Notes under the pieces: generated by a model
The model's input: the letters and a program-made list of their open reading frames with translations, nothing else
Told to the model about the DNA's origin: nothing
Database searches by the model: none
Program-made: the position numbers and the translations under genes
NCBI RefSeq assembly: GCF_000633395.1
Contig: NZ_AYMU01000034.1
Span: 1 to 34,508, forward strand
From: Pseudomonas sp. PH1b
GTDB taxonomy: Bacteria > Pseudomonadota > Gammaproteobacteria > Pseudomonadales > Pseudomonadaceae
Direction of reading: 5' to 3'
DNA: 34,508 bases
Shown here: positions 1-7,235 of the stretch, one piece after another
How the letters are laid out: every line of letters begins with the position of its first letter
Position numbering within the stretch: position 1 is the first letter of the stretch

Positions 1-461
1 TAGGAAACCCGGGGCGATTCAGGATGGGTCTCGGTGGTTTGCTCCATCTCGGCCTTGCGGCCAGCCATGTAGGCACTCTGCAGGTTGGTTTGATAGATGG
101 TCTTGAGACGGCGCGGGCTGCCCAACTGGACCAACTCGCCGACACCCTGACTATCAACAATCACCTGTTTGCCCCACCAGCCTTGTGACTCAAGCGTGGG
201 CTGCAGGGCTGCAATGAATTGCTTGAGGGTCTGACCTTCCTGCAAGGCAGTCTCCAGCGCGCCACGAATGTCCGCCAGCAGATCAAGGCGCATGGCCTTG
301 GCGACGGTGAAGGCTTGGTCATGCGCCTGGTCGAGCATCTCCTGCCAGTTCCAAGTGAGCGCATAGCCTTTGGACTTCAGGTAGGCCACAGCGTTTTTGG
401 GCTCAAGGCCGAAGATGGCCTTGAGGTCAACCGGGGTTGGGCTCTTGGTTGTGGTTGTCAT
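1..461 (-). CDS. Mu gpF-like phage head morphogenesis protein (partial, cut by window edge)
   Basis: The frame opens with ATG at 461, overlapping the portal stop as ATGA, and stays open for 153 codons to the window edge. The protein begins MTTTTKSPTPVDLKAIFGLE and contains an alanine-rich helical stretch, then LVQLGSPRRLKTIYQTN and MAGRKAEME near the edge. This N-terminal layout is typical of the Mu gpF-like minor head proteins, which follow the DUF935 portal in Mu-like phages and take part in capsid assembly. The C-terminal half is not visible. The family call rests on both sequence style and gene order. Confidence 0.82.
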   Translation of the reverse strand, partial: MTTTTKSPTPVDLKAIFGLEPKNAVAYLKSKGYALTWNWQEMLDQAHDQAFTVAKAMRLDLLADIRGALETALQEGQTLKQFIAALQPTLESQGWWGKQVIVDSQGVGELVQLGSPRRLKTIYQTNLQSAYMAGRKAEMEQTTETHPESPRVS

Positions 462-1954
462 CAGTCGTCCCGATCCACACTGGCATTCAAGCGGCCCCAT
501 GTGCCAGCTATGAACAGCAATCGCGTGAGGTTCTCCTGCAGCGCCTGGTCATCCATCGTAGGGTACGCCTCGGCCAGCAGGCCGAGTGCCTCGGCGTCTG
601 TACGAGCGCGTAACAGCGCATCGATCACAGAGGCTACGACCTGTTCGCTCTGCTCCTGGAGCAATTCAGCGGGAAGGCTGTTGATGGCTTGATCAAGTGC
701 TACCTGGTCGAGAATAGGCGCGAGGGATGCCTCGGCAAATTCTGGCGAATCCGTTGGAGCTTGAGTCTCGTCCAGGTCGCCATCCTGCAAGTTGTATGTG
801 CGCTTCCAGTACTGCGGCGTGAATTTCACGCCCGCTTCAGTCAGGGACTTATCGCGGTCAGCCTGGGTCTTGTCGATCTCCTCCTGTTCCCATAGTTCGT
901 ACACAGGCGCGGTGACGCTCTCGCCGAAGTTCAGATCCACCAACCGTCGAATGACCGCGTTCATGGTCGCGGCAACAATGCCCTTGTCGCCGTCGCGGAT
1001 GTCCTTGGTAACCTCCAGACCTGCTGTTGCACTGGCCCGGTTGCTGTTGGCTTCGGTGGTTTGGTTTTGTCCCAGCAGGCCAACGTTGATTTCACTACGG
1101 CAATAGACCAGCAACTCGCGATAGACATCGGCGCTGCCAGCTTTACCTGCAGCCTCCATGATCTCGACGCTGGAGTCATCCGGTATAACGGCAACGGCGT
1201 CCTGGACCATTGCTTCCAGGCTATCGAGCAGCAAATCAGTTTCGCCGGTACTGGCCCCGCGGGGGTGTTTACCGATCACCCAAGGTGATCCGTACTTCTC
1301 GGTGAACTGGACCCAGAACTTCAGGCCTCCCTTCATGAAAATCACTGGCCAAAAGCACATGGACAGATCGGCGAAGCCATACGGGTTGTTGTAGGTCGCA
1401 TCCTGACGAGCCACGACAAAGCGTTGCGGGTCGCAAAGCTCGCCAGTCAACCCGGCATCGCGGGCACGGAAGCGCAAGTTGTTCTCCTGGTCATAGAGGA
1501 ACCACTCGGCGGGCTTGCCCAGCAGATCCTCTGGCACGATGTTCATGCCGACCGGACGCCACATCAGTTCGATGGGCTGGAATCCGTACAATGGCGCGTC
1601 CAGCATCTCGCGAATAATGCGGTCGAGATCGAGGTCGGCGAGCCAGTCCCGCACGAAACGCTCAATCCTCACCGGGGCGTTGCCGCGCTTCAGATCGCGC
1701 TCCAGGGCGAGGACTGATGACTTACGGCGGCGGATGTTGCCACCGACCAGGGCCGAGCTGCGCAGATCTCGGTAGACCTTGATGTCTTTGCCCTGGGCCT
1801 TGAGGATCGGGTCGGGGTTGGGCAGATACATACCCAGCGCCTGGGCATCGAAGCTGCGCGCACGGCTGGCGATATGTTCGGTCAGGCCCTTATGTTTCGG
1901 CTCGGCGAAGTTGACGAATTCCGTGGGGGTGACCCACACACCTTTCTGATTCAT
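461..1954 (-). CDS. Portal protein, DUF935 (Mu gp29-like)
   Basis: The 497-residue product matches the DUF935 family, the portal of Mu-like phages, which forms the dodecameric ring through which DNA enters the capsid. Recognisable stretches are TPTEFVNFAEP near the N-terminus, an acidic-basic region at about 70-110, DAPLYGFQPIELMW at about 120, and WVQFTEKYGSPWVIGKHPRG at about 215. Length is normal for the family. The start ATG at 1954 overlaps the terminase stop (ATGA), and its own stop overlaps the gpF-like start, so the head genes look translationally coupled. This is the Mu order terminase-portal-gpF. Confidence 0.93.
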   Translation of the reverse strand: MNQKGVWVTPTEFVNFAEPKHKGLTEHIASRARSFDAQALGMYLPNPDPILKAQGKDIKVYRDLRSSALVGGNIRRRKSSVLALERDLKRGNAPVRIERFVRDWLADLDLDRIIREMLDAPLYGFQPIELMWRPVGMNIVPEDLLGKPAEWFLYDQENNLRFRARDAGLTGELCDPQRFVVARQDATYNNPYGFADLSMCFWPVIFMKGGLKFWVQFTEKYGSPWVIGKHPRGASTGETDLLLDSLEAMVQDAVAVIPDDSSVEIMEAAGKAGSADVYRELLVYCRSEINVGLLGQNQTTEANSNRASATAGLEVTKDIRDGDKGIVAATMNAVIRRLVDLNFGESVTAPVYELWEQEEIDKTQADRDKSLTEAGVKFTPQYWKRTYNLQDGDLDETQAPTDSPEFAEASLAPILDQVALDQAINSLPAELLQEQSEQVVASVIDALLRARTDAEALGLLAEAYPTMDDQALQENLTRLLFIAGTWGRLNASVDRDD

Positions 1955-3279
1955 GCGTACCCCTGGGTGATGCGGGCGCCCTGACGCGGGCGGCGAGACT
2001 TAACGGTTACCGGACCATTGGGGCCATCACTGGCATTCAACGCTAGAAAGCCCGCCCAGGTCCGGTCGGCGTGACCGGCCACATCGGATTCGGCCACAAA
2101 GCGTGGCGCCCCTGTGGGCCCGGCGACCTTCTGAAGTTTGTGCAGGTCGTTACGCAGTTCGGTGTCGCCCAGGGGAATACGAATCTGTTTGTCCTGGAAC
2201 ACTTCCTTGCCTCGGGTGGCCATGGTCAGCTTGCTGGCGGTGTTGAAGATCACCCCTTCGACCCGCATCGAGCCGTGCCGCCGCTTGGCATCTTCCACGG
2301 GCTTTTCACCCATGCCGGTTTGGTCCATGCAGCAACGCAACACCCGATAACGGGCGAACACGTCATCGAGCAGGGCGTCTTGCTCCAGGAAGGACGCACG
2401 TTTACGGGTGATGATTTCCCGCGTCCAGTACACGTCGCCCACCTGTTCCAGCACCCAGATCACGTACAAGTCATTGCGGATGCCGATATCGACACCCACG
2501 AAACATGGTCCCCCGGTGTACAGCTCCGGGCGACCGGCCTGGTCATGCTCCACATCGTTGATCAGCTCAAAGCTCAACCAGGCACTGGCTTCATCCAGCC
2601 ACTGCAATTCAAATTCCTGCGCCCAGGCATCCTCATCATTGAGGGCGGCGCGCATCTGCTCGATATCCCGAGGCAGGCCATCGGCCACAGCAGCGTGAAT
2701 ATCGACCGTATGCCGCGACCAGATCTCGGCCAGCTTCTTGTCAGTCATCAGCTCATAGAACTTATTGCCCTTGCCGTTCGGGGTGCTGGTGATGCGCAGC
2801 TTCCAGCCGTTGGAGATCACGGGAAACAAGGCCGTCCAAATCTTCCGACTGTCCTGGTGAAAGGCGAATTCGTCCAGGAACACATTGGCGCTAAACCCCC
2901 GTGCGGTATCGGGGTTCGCGGGCAAGGCGGTGATCTTCGAACCGCCCGGCAAGACCACATCCAGCATGGTAAAGCGTTCGCCAGAAGATCCTTTGAACTC
3001 GCCCTCGATCTCCTGCACCGCCAGGTTATAGGCGCGGCAATGCTTCTTGACCCCTTCGTCCATGGCTTCCTTGGCCTGGCGTTCACCACGGGACAGAATG
3101 ACCCAGCGAGTACGACCGCCACGGGATTCAGCCTCGAAACAGTCATCGACGATTTCCAGGGTGCTGGTGAAGGTCTTGCCGGTTTGGCGGGCAAACATGC
3201 CGATCTTGAAACGCTCACGGTCGCGCAGCCATTTTTTCTGGTAGGCGAACAGCGGTACGGCGGGCTGCAGGATGCTCAT
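1951..3279 (-). CDS. Terminase large subunit (Mu gp28-like)
   Basis: The 442-residue protein is the packaging motor. An ATPase domain carries a Walker A-like ARQTGKT at about 30-36 and a Walker B VFLDEF at 133-138 with D136/E137. A C-terminal RNase H-like nuclease domain begins around FVGVDIGIRND (260-270), where D264 and D270 are plausible metal ligands. It would cut phage DNA out of host flanks and drive headful packaging. Length fits the Mu gp28 family. The start overlaps the DUF3486 stop, and the stop overlaps the portal start, in one tight operon. Confidence 0.93.
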   Translation of the reverse strand: MSILQPAVPLFAYQKKWLRDRERFKIGMFARQTGKTFTSTLEIVDDCFEAESRGGRTRWVILSRGERQAKEAMDEGVKKHCRAYNLAVQEIEGEFKGSSGERFTMLDVVLPGGSKITALPANPDTARGFSANVFLDEFAFHQDSRKIWTALFPVISNGWKLRITSTPNGKGNKFYELMTDKKLAEIWSRHTVDIHAAVADGLPRDIEQMRAALNDEDAWAQEFELQWLDEASAWLSFELINDVEHDQAGRPELYTGGPCFVGVDIGIRNDLYVIWVLEQVGDVYWTREIITRKRASFLEQDALLDDVFARYRVLRCCMDQTGMGEKPVEDAKRRHGSMRVEGVIFNTASKLTMATRGKEVFQDKQIRIPLGDTELRNDLHKLQKVAGPTGAPRFVAESDVAGHADRTWAGFLALNASDGPNGPVTVKSRRPRQGARITQGYA

Positions 3280-3821
3280 AGCCCATAGACCTCTTGTCGA
3301 ATGCGTTGCAGGGTGTCTGCTGACAACGCGCCCGACTTACCCAGCTCGTCCAACTTGCCTTGCTGCTCGCGCACCAGGCGTTCCTGAGCGGCCTTCTCGA
3401 TGGCCTGGCGCTCCTTGATACTCAGGGTGCGGGCCTGCATTGTGTTCTTGGCTGCCCGCGCCAGATCTGCCACTTCCTTGGTGGTGACATCATCCTTTTC
3501 ATGGGCGCCCATGGCAGCCTGGTAAGCCAGGGTCGATATGGCCTCGACCAGCAAGGCACCAGTTTTGTCAGATGTGTCTTCACCGAAGGCGCCAACGAAG
3601 GCTTCGGCCTGCTCGCGGTGCTGGCGGGTCTTCTCGGTCAGCAGATCGAAGCCCTGCTTGAAGCGCCCCAACGCGCTGCGGCTGGGGGCTTTCTCGTTCG
3701 GAAAGCGCGACTGGATATCGGCCAGCATGTCGTCCAGCGTCATGCGGTCTTCGCGCAGCAGCTTCTGGATGTACGCCTTGACCATCGGTGGTAGACGATT
3801 GATGGACGACTTGCCCGCCAT
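3276..3821 (-). CDS. DUF3486 protein, probable small terminase subunit (Mu gp27-like)
   Basis: The 181-residue product matches the DUF3486 family found directly before the large terminase in Mu-like phages. It starts MAGKSSINRLPPMVKAYIQK, with a helix-turn-helix-like N-terminal segment (about 15-55, including MTLDDMLADIQ and SRSALGRFK). A long helical middle and C-terminus follow, containing SIKERQAIEKAAQERLV. The N-terminal part probably recognises the packaging site and the helices probably support oligomer assembly; both roles come from family and position. Its stop overlaps the terminase start. Confidence 0.88.
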   Translation of the reverse strand: MAGKSSINRLPPMVKAYIQKLLREDRMTLDDMLADIQSRFPNEKAPSRSALGRFKQGFDLLTEKTRQHREQAEAFVGAFGEDTSDKTGALLVEAISTLAYQAAMGAHEKDDVTTKEVADLARAAKNTMQARTLSIKERQAIEKAAQERLVREQQGKLDELGKSGALSADTLQRIRQEVYGL

Positions 3822-3823
3822 GG

Positions 3824-4117
3824 TTATGCCCCCGGCCGCTTGATGCCTGGCACCCGCGCACGTCCTGCCGCGATGTCCTGGCCACGCTCGGTGAGGGTGG
3901 CCACCAGTACTGGGCCAACATCGGAAACAGTCACCGCGCCTTGCTCGGCCAGCCAGTGCAGTTCGGTTTTAACCTGGTCGCGGCTGAGCGTATGGCCGAA
4001 GCTGTCCAACGCCATGGTCAGCACCGAACTGTTTGCCCGGTAACCGGTCGTCTCGGCCAGCAGGCGTAGAATCACCAGGCGATAATCTTCACGCAAAAAG
4101 GCGGCGTATTGGGTCAT
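3824..4117 (-). CDS. Mu gp26-like small protein with winged-helix fold
   Basis: The 97-residue protein begins MTQYAAFLREDYRLVILRLL. It contains a winged-helix-like layout: helices to about residue 45, then LSRDQVKTELHWLAEQGAV and a beta-wing VGPVLVATLTERG. Equivalent genes sit between the DUF2730 and DUF3486 genes in Mu-like phages and are often labelled ArsR-like or gp26. Its precise role is not known; DNA binding during packaging or head-gene control is possible. The ATG overlaps the upstream stop, and only two bases separate its stop from the DUF3486 start. Confidence 0.8.
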   Translation of the reverse strand: MTQYAAFLREDYRLVILRLLAETTGYRANSSVLTMALDSFGHTLSRDQVKTELHWLAEQGAVTVSDVGPVLVATLTERGQDIAAGRARVPGIKRPGA

Positions 4118-4419
4118 GTCTTCTCTCGCAGCAAGTAATCATTGATCCGGTCCAGCGAACGGGCTAAAGGGCCAAGTGCTTCCTTGACCCCCGACAGCTC
4201 GGCTCGTACCGCTTTCATGTCGCCCAGCAGATCGGTGACAGCCGTCTGGTCAGGCAGGTGCCGGACGTGCTCTTCCAAGGCGACGATGCGAGTACGCAGC
4301 TCCAGCAGCTCCTGAGCACTGGCGGCCTGTCGCTTGGTCATCCAGGTGTAAATGCTCAGTACCGTTAACATCAGCCATTGCACGGTTTGAAAGCCGAAGT
4401 TCAGTTCATTGAGGTTCAT
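4114..4419 (-). CDS. DUF2730 membrane-anchored coiled-coil protein (Mu gp25-like)
   Basis: The 101-residue protein has an N-terminal hydrophobic segment (about 11-28, VQWLMLTVLSIYTWM), then a basic TKR and a coiled coil (about 32-95) with regular leucines. This matches DUF2730, conserved at this position in Mu-like phages. It is probably an inner-membrane protein with a cytoplasmic coiled coil. The function is not established; its place between lysis and packaging genes does not decide between them. It overlaps both neighbours by ATGA. Confidence 0.82.
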   Translation of the reverse strand: MNLNELNFGFQTVQWLMLTVLSIYTWMTKRQAASAQELLELRTRIVALEEHVRHLPDQTAVTDLLGDMKAVRAELSGVKEALGPLARSLDRINDYLLREKT

Positions 4420-4634
4420 CGAATCCCTCGCTTACGCAGGTGATCAAGTGCTGATTTGCAGTCCACGCAGTGCTCAGTTCCAGGCTCGGCCTGACGGCGC
4501 TCTTCTGGAATCGCATCGCCACATTCATCGCAGCGATATGCCGAAGGTCCTGAGCGGCGCTGTATCCTGGTGTTGTGAATCTGCAGCGCGGCTTCGTTGA
4601 AGTCGTTGTCTTGAGCCAGATCAGCTACATCCAT
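4416..4634 (-). CDS. TraR/DksA-type C4 zinc-finger protein
   Basis: The 72-residue protein carries a four-cysteine zinc finger, YRCDECGDAIPEERR with C35/C38 and HCVDCK with C56/C59, the signature of the TraR/DksA C-terminal finger. Short TraR-like proteins encoded by phages and plasmids can bind the RNA polymerase secondary channel and mimic DksA with ppGpp. This one has a short helical N-terminus with acidic residues (DVADLAQDNDF), as TraR does. Such a gene is common in the late cluster of Mu-like Pseudomonas phages. A role in shifting host transcription late in infection is inference. Confidence 0.9.
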   Translation of the reverse strand: MDVADLAQDNDFNEAALQIHNTRIQRRSGPSAYRCDECGDAIPEERRQAEPGTEHCVDCKSALDHLRKRGIR

Positions 4635-4942
4635 ATGCGGTCAGTCCTTGCGTTGAAACGCGATGAGTTGGGCACGGAGACCCAAGGCCCAACGACCGTA
4701 GTCCTGGGCAAATGCGAGGATGTCTGCGGGGGTGACGCCGCTTTCCAGTAGTTCTTGCGTAGAACCGGGGGCTGGCCAGGCGGGCGCATCATGGACGGGG
4801 GTGTTGGTAGCTGGGGTGGTGGCAGGCAAATCGGCTCCACCGAGGGCGAGATTGAAGTCGCGCACCCAACCAGCAGTAAACACGCAGCGAGGGATAGGAG
4901 CAGGCTTGGCAGCAGGCCCCGGTAGATAGACAGTTGTGACAT
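4625..4942 (-). CDS. Rz1-like outer-membrane spanin, embedded out of frame in Rz
   Basis: This 105-residue frame lies almost wholly inside the Rz gene in another reading frame. It starts at the ATG at 4942 with MSQLSIYRGLLPSLLLSLAA. A lipoprotein signal follows, with two possible lipobox cysteines (LAAC, C21; LVGC, C27), then a proline-rich stretch (CLPPPQLPTPP). A short signal, lipobox and proline-rich body are the classic features of Rz1, the outer-membrane partner that joins Rz to fuse the membranes at lysis. The frame runs past the Rz stop and overlaps the TraR-like start by 10 bases. Such embedded genes are often missed in annotation. Confidence 0.82.
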   Translation of the reverse strand: MSQLSIYRGLLPSLLLSLAACLLLVGCATSISPSVEPICLPPPQLPTPPSMMRPPGQPPVLRKNYWKAASPPQTSSHLPRTTVVGPWVSVPNSSRFNARTDRIWM

Positions 4943-5246
4943 TGGGGATGCGCTCCTGAAGCTCTTGATGTGCGTCGGAAAGCTGCTGTTGGGTTTGCTG
5001 CAGTTGCCGGACAACCTTGTCCACGCGCTCTGCCTGCTCCTGAAGTGCTGAAAGATTCGCCTGAGCCAAATCAGCACGCTGATCCGCGTACTTTCGCTCC
5101 AGCCTGACCAAGGCTTCGTTGCCCACTGCGCGCTCACGAGCGGTGGCACCTTTATCGCCTGCAGTGAAAGCAATCAGCACAGAGATCGCCCAAGCAAACG
5201 CAAGCAGGACTGGCGCGTAGCGGCGCAGGGCTTCAAGTACGCCCAT
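4641..5246 (-). CDS. Rz-like inner-membrane spanin (i-spanin)
   Basis: The 201-residue product starts MGVLEALRRYAPVLLAFAWA; this ATG at 5246 is preferred over one at 5303 because it puts a single transmembrane segment (about 10-28) right at the N-terminus. A long coiled coil follows (about 35-95, with LQQTQQQLSDAHQELQ). The C-terminal half is proline/alanine-rich and ends in helices. This is the Rz/DUF2514-type layout: anchored inside, reaching through the periplasm to Rz1. It sits in the lysis cassette after the holin-like and endolysin-like genes and contains the Rz1 frame. Confidence 0.85.
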   Translation of the reverse strand: MGVLEALRRYAPVLLAFAWAISVLIAFTAGDKGATARERAVGNEALVRLERKYADQRADLAQANLSALQEQAERVDKVVRQLQQTQQQLSDAHQELQERIPNVTTVYLPGPAAKPAPIPRCVFTAGWVRDFNLALGGADLPATTPATNTPVHDAPAWPAPGSTQELLESGVTPADILAFAQDYGRWALGLRAQLIAFQRKD

Positions 5247-5421
5247 GGTTGAGGCTCCTACGGCTACGTGCCTTTCGTGCAGCACGACGAATGGCGGCAA
5301 CACGAGGCTTACCGGTCCTGGTCAGCGGTTGGGGGCCGTGCCAGCTCGCCACGCCTGGCGATGACCAGGAGCGCGGGAGCAGCGAAAACAGATGGTTGAA
5401 CATGCGGGCCAGCAGGTTCAT
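5233..5421 (-). CDS. Small basic phage protein of unknown function
   Basis: A 62-residue product starts at the ATG at 5421, overlapping the holin-like stop by ATGA; an in-frame ATG at 5532 is possible but would run back through the holin gene. It opens MNLLARMFNHLFSLLPRSW, an amphipathic hydrophobic helix. It ends in a strongly basic tail rich in arginine and lysine (RVAAIRRAARKARSRRS). It overlaps the Rz start by 14 bases. Its place in the lysis cassette suggests a membrane-linked role, but no family is recognised. Confidence 0.6.
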   Translation of the reverse strand: MNLLARMFNHLFSLLPRSWSSPGVASWHGPQPLTRTGKPRVAAIRRAARKARSRRSLNHGRT

Positions 5422-5636
5422 GGGGTGTCCCCTTGATCCGGCCCTTGCTTCACCAGCCGTGCCAGGAAGAGCAGCACGGCCAACACGCTGTTGGCTGTCG
5501 CGTAGGTCGAGGGGGAAAGCTGGGCTTCCCACATGGGCAGGACGGTCACCTGCAGGAGGCCGAGCAACGCGATGACGATAGCCAACTGGACGCTATGGAG
5601 CTTCCAGCAGCAATGGCAGTTGTCGATCAGCTTCAT
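5418..5636 (-). CDS. Holin-like small membrane protein (DUF7940-like)
   Basis: The 72-residue product starts MKLIDNCHCCWKLHSVQLAI. It has two hydrophobic segments (about 17-35 and 47-65) separated by a short polar linker with MWEAQLSPSTYATAN. It resembles the small holin candidates that sit next to the endolysin gene in Mu-like phages of Pseudomonas. A holin would form lesions in the inner membrane to time lysis. The ATG overlaps the endolysin-like stop (ATGA). The functional call rests on size, topology and position, not on a diagnostic motif. Confidence 0.72.
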   Translation of the reverse strand: MKLIDNCHCCWKLHSVQLAIVIALLGLLQVTVLPMWEAQLSPSTYATANSVLAVLLFLARLVKQGPDQGDTP

Positions 5637-6100
5637 GCCTGCTCCCCGTGATAGGCGTCGGGGACGATTCCGGCCAGGTGCAGGCCATCGTTTACCAGTG
5701 ACTCTCCGTACCAATTGCCCTCGGGAAGTGGGCCGGAGCCGTTTTCATGACGAACAATTGCCTCGACCAGAGCCCGCATGGTGCGGTAGTCGTACACATC
5801 AATCCTGGTATCGGGGGATACGCCCACGCGGGTAGCGACTTGGCGGATGTAACTCTCAGTGTTGTTCTCGTTAGGCGGTGCCCAACGGCCAATGATTTGG
5901 CGGATGGTGCGCAGTTGGTGTTTGTCCTGGTAGGTGATCAACGTCCGGGCAAGTGCACGGATACCCCATTGAGCGCCGGTGAATTGAACGAATGCGGGAT
6001 CATTTTGATTTGCCGACATGCCCTGCCAGCGAGTGCCTTTGACATGACGAATGTTGCCGGGGTTGAAGTTGCGGATACCGCGTGGGCTTTCGGGTCGCAT
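5633..6100 (-). CDS. Putative phage endolysin or virion-associated muralytic protein
   Basis: The 155-residue product starts MRPESPRGIRNFNPGNIR at 6100, with a strong AGGAGG ribosome site just upstream; an ATG at 6148 lacks one. The RGIRNxNPGNIR opening, GIRALARTLITYQ and IIGRWAPPNENNTESYI are typical of a family found in B3- and BcepMu-like phages and annotated as structural or lytic protein, thought to cut peptidoglycan. No signal peptide is seen. As first gene of the leftward lysis-head cluster it probably follows the late promoter, which I cannot locate in 6101-6219. Confidence 0.78.
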   Translation of the reverse strand: MRPESPRGIRNFNPGNIRHVKGTRWQGMSANQNDPAFVQFTGAQWGIRALARTLITYQDKHQLRTIRQIIGRWAPPNENNTESYIRQVATRVGVSPDTRIDVYDYRTMRALVEAIVRHENGSGPLPEGNWYGESLVNDGLHLAGIVPDAYHGEQA

Positions 6101-6116
6101 CTGACGCCTCCTGTAA

Positions 6117-6169
6117 TGGCGCCAGTTGCAGGCGCCAGAAATACACACGCCGCCATGATCGGCGGCGTG
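6117..6169. terminator. Two hairpins between lysogeny and late operons (possible terminator)
   Basis: A 9-bp perfect inverted repeat CACGCCGCC/GGCGGCGTG (6146-6154 and 6161-6169, loop ATGATC) lies between the lipoprotein gene and the late cluster. A second hairpin TGGCGCC/GGCGCCA (6117-6123 and 6131-6137) follows it on the leftward strand. On that strand the first stem is followed by TGTATTTCT, only a weak U-tract. It could end the lysogeny operon transcript and keep it from reading into the lysis genes. Confidence 0.4.
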
Positions 6170-6219
6170 GTACAGGAAGGCTTTTAATCGAGTTTAAAGA
6201 GATGCTAGCGCAGGGTCTC

Positions 6220-6624
6220 CTACAGGGCTTCGATAACTGCCTGGACCTGCTCCGCTGCCTTGCTCTCTAGCCCACTGTTTAACTGAGCAACGACCAACCC
6301 GCTAGCCGATCGATAGAGATATGGGCCGGCAAGACCTTTGAAACCATCAAAGTAGCTGAAAAGCGCATCGCAATACTCAGGCTTCTCGCAGATAAAGATT
6401 TGCCCTCCCTTAGGAGCCACGCTAGGCAACACGAAAACTATATGCTCTCTATAGCTGTTAGGCAGCGGGCTTGAAGGCTTGCGGTTAGGATGCTGTACAT
6501 CACTGTATTCGACGCCACCAGCTTTGAGCGCCTTCAGTAGCGTCTCGCTAGTGGTAGGTGTGGACTGCTTGCAGCCAGCGACGAAAGCGAAAGCACTTAA
6601 AACTAGCAGTATCCATATGCGCAT
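6220..6624 (-). CDS. Prophage-encoded lipoprotein of unknown function
   Basis: The 134-residue product starts MRIWILLVLSAFAFVAGCKQ: a signal sequence with lipobox VAGC (C18), then a polar linker (STPTTSET). The ATG at 6624 has an AAAGGGG ribosome site; the longer frame from 6699 runs back into the upstream gene. The mature part contains two further cysteines (FICEKPEYC), which could pair in the periplasm. It is the last gene of the repressor operon and so is probably expressed in the lysogen. Surface lipoproteins in such positions often block superinfection; that role here is inference. Base composition looks more AT-rich than in the late genes. Confidence 0.72.
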   Translation of the reverse strand: MRIWILLVLSAFAFVAGCKQSTPTTSETLLKALKAGGVEYSDVQHPNRKPSSPLPNSYREHIVFVLPSVAPKGGQIFICEKPEYCDALFSYFDGFKGLAGPYLYRSASGLVVAQLNSGLESKAAEQVQAVIEAL

Positions 6625-6641
6625 GTTGATACCCCTTTCAG

Positions 6642-7232
6642 TCAGAACCATAGACCACCAACGAGAAGTCCAAATAGAAACAAGCCAGCAGCATTCCACT
6701 TATACGCAACCAAGAAGTCTCGTAATTCCATAAGACCAGGTTGGGGTGGCGCCACATACTGAAGCCCTAACACCGCAAAGTCCTGAATAAACGCCAGAAC
6801 TACCTGTAGCTCAGAACGCTTAAGGCTTCCAAGATGAGTACGACCAAAGGTTCGATCACAGAAACTGTTCATCTCAGCTTTAGCATCTTTCTCAGCTACT
6901 GCTCGTAAGATCTTGCCTACCAGTCGCCGCTTGTCCGCCTCCTCTTGCAAGCTCTCCAGCCTTGCTTGGATGACTTTTCGAGCATCAACAAACTGTTCCG
7001 CTGTGATCTCGGAGACGGATGTCACCGCCAGCTGTGCGTGAACTGCTCGCCAAACATCCCGAGGGTCATCTCCAAGCTCCTCGCACTTTGCCCGCAGTTC
7101 ATGAAGTTCTTTACGCTGCGCTGATACCAAAAAACGGGGCTCCGCTTTACCGGCAAGGTTGAAACTAACTCCGTAGTTGTTTATATCGCCTCCAGCCACT
7201 TGGCCTACCTCACCATGAAAATCCTGACTCAT
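6642..7232 (-). CDS. Membrane-anchored protein with ORF6C-like region and repressor-like N-terminal motif
   Basis: The 196-residue protein has three parts. The N-terminal 28 residues (FHGEVGQVAGGDINNYG) match the repressor tail encoded just upstream. Residues about 35-130 are helical and resemble the ORF6C region of phage antirepressors (VSAQRKELHELRAKCEELG, then the WRAVHAQLAV stretch). The extreme C-terminus (about 178-196) is one transmembrane segment ending LLVGGLWF. The start has an AAAGGAG ribosome site inside the 3' end of the repressor gene, so the two are translationally coupled. No known function matches the whole. Partnership with the repressor at the membrane is inference. Confidence 0.78.
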   Translation of the reverse strand: MSQDFHGEVGQVAGGDINNYGVSFNLAGKAEPRFLVSAQRKELHELRAKCEELGDDPRDVWRAVHAQLAVTSVSEITAEQFVDARKVIQARLESLQEEADKRRLVGKILRAVAEKDAKAEMNSFCDRTFGRTHLGSLKRSELQVVLAFIQDFAVLGLQYVAPPQPGLMELRDFLVAYKWNAAGLFLFGLLVGGLWF

Positions 7233-7235
7233 GGA

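Noticed and set aside
2071..3288. A 405-codon plus-strand frame over the terminase gene
   Set aside because: Antisense shadow of a clear terminase; no domain and no promoter.
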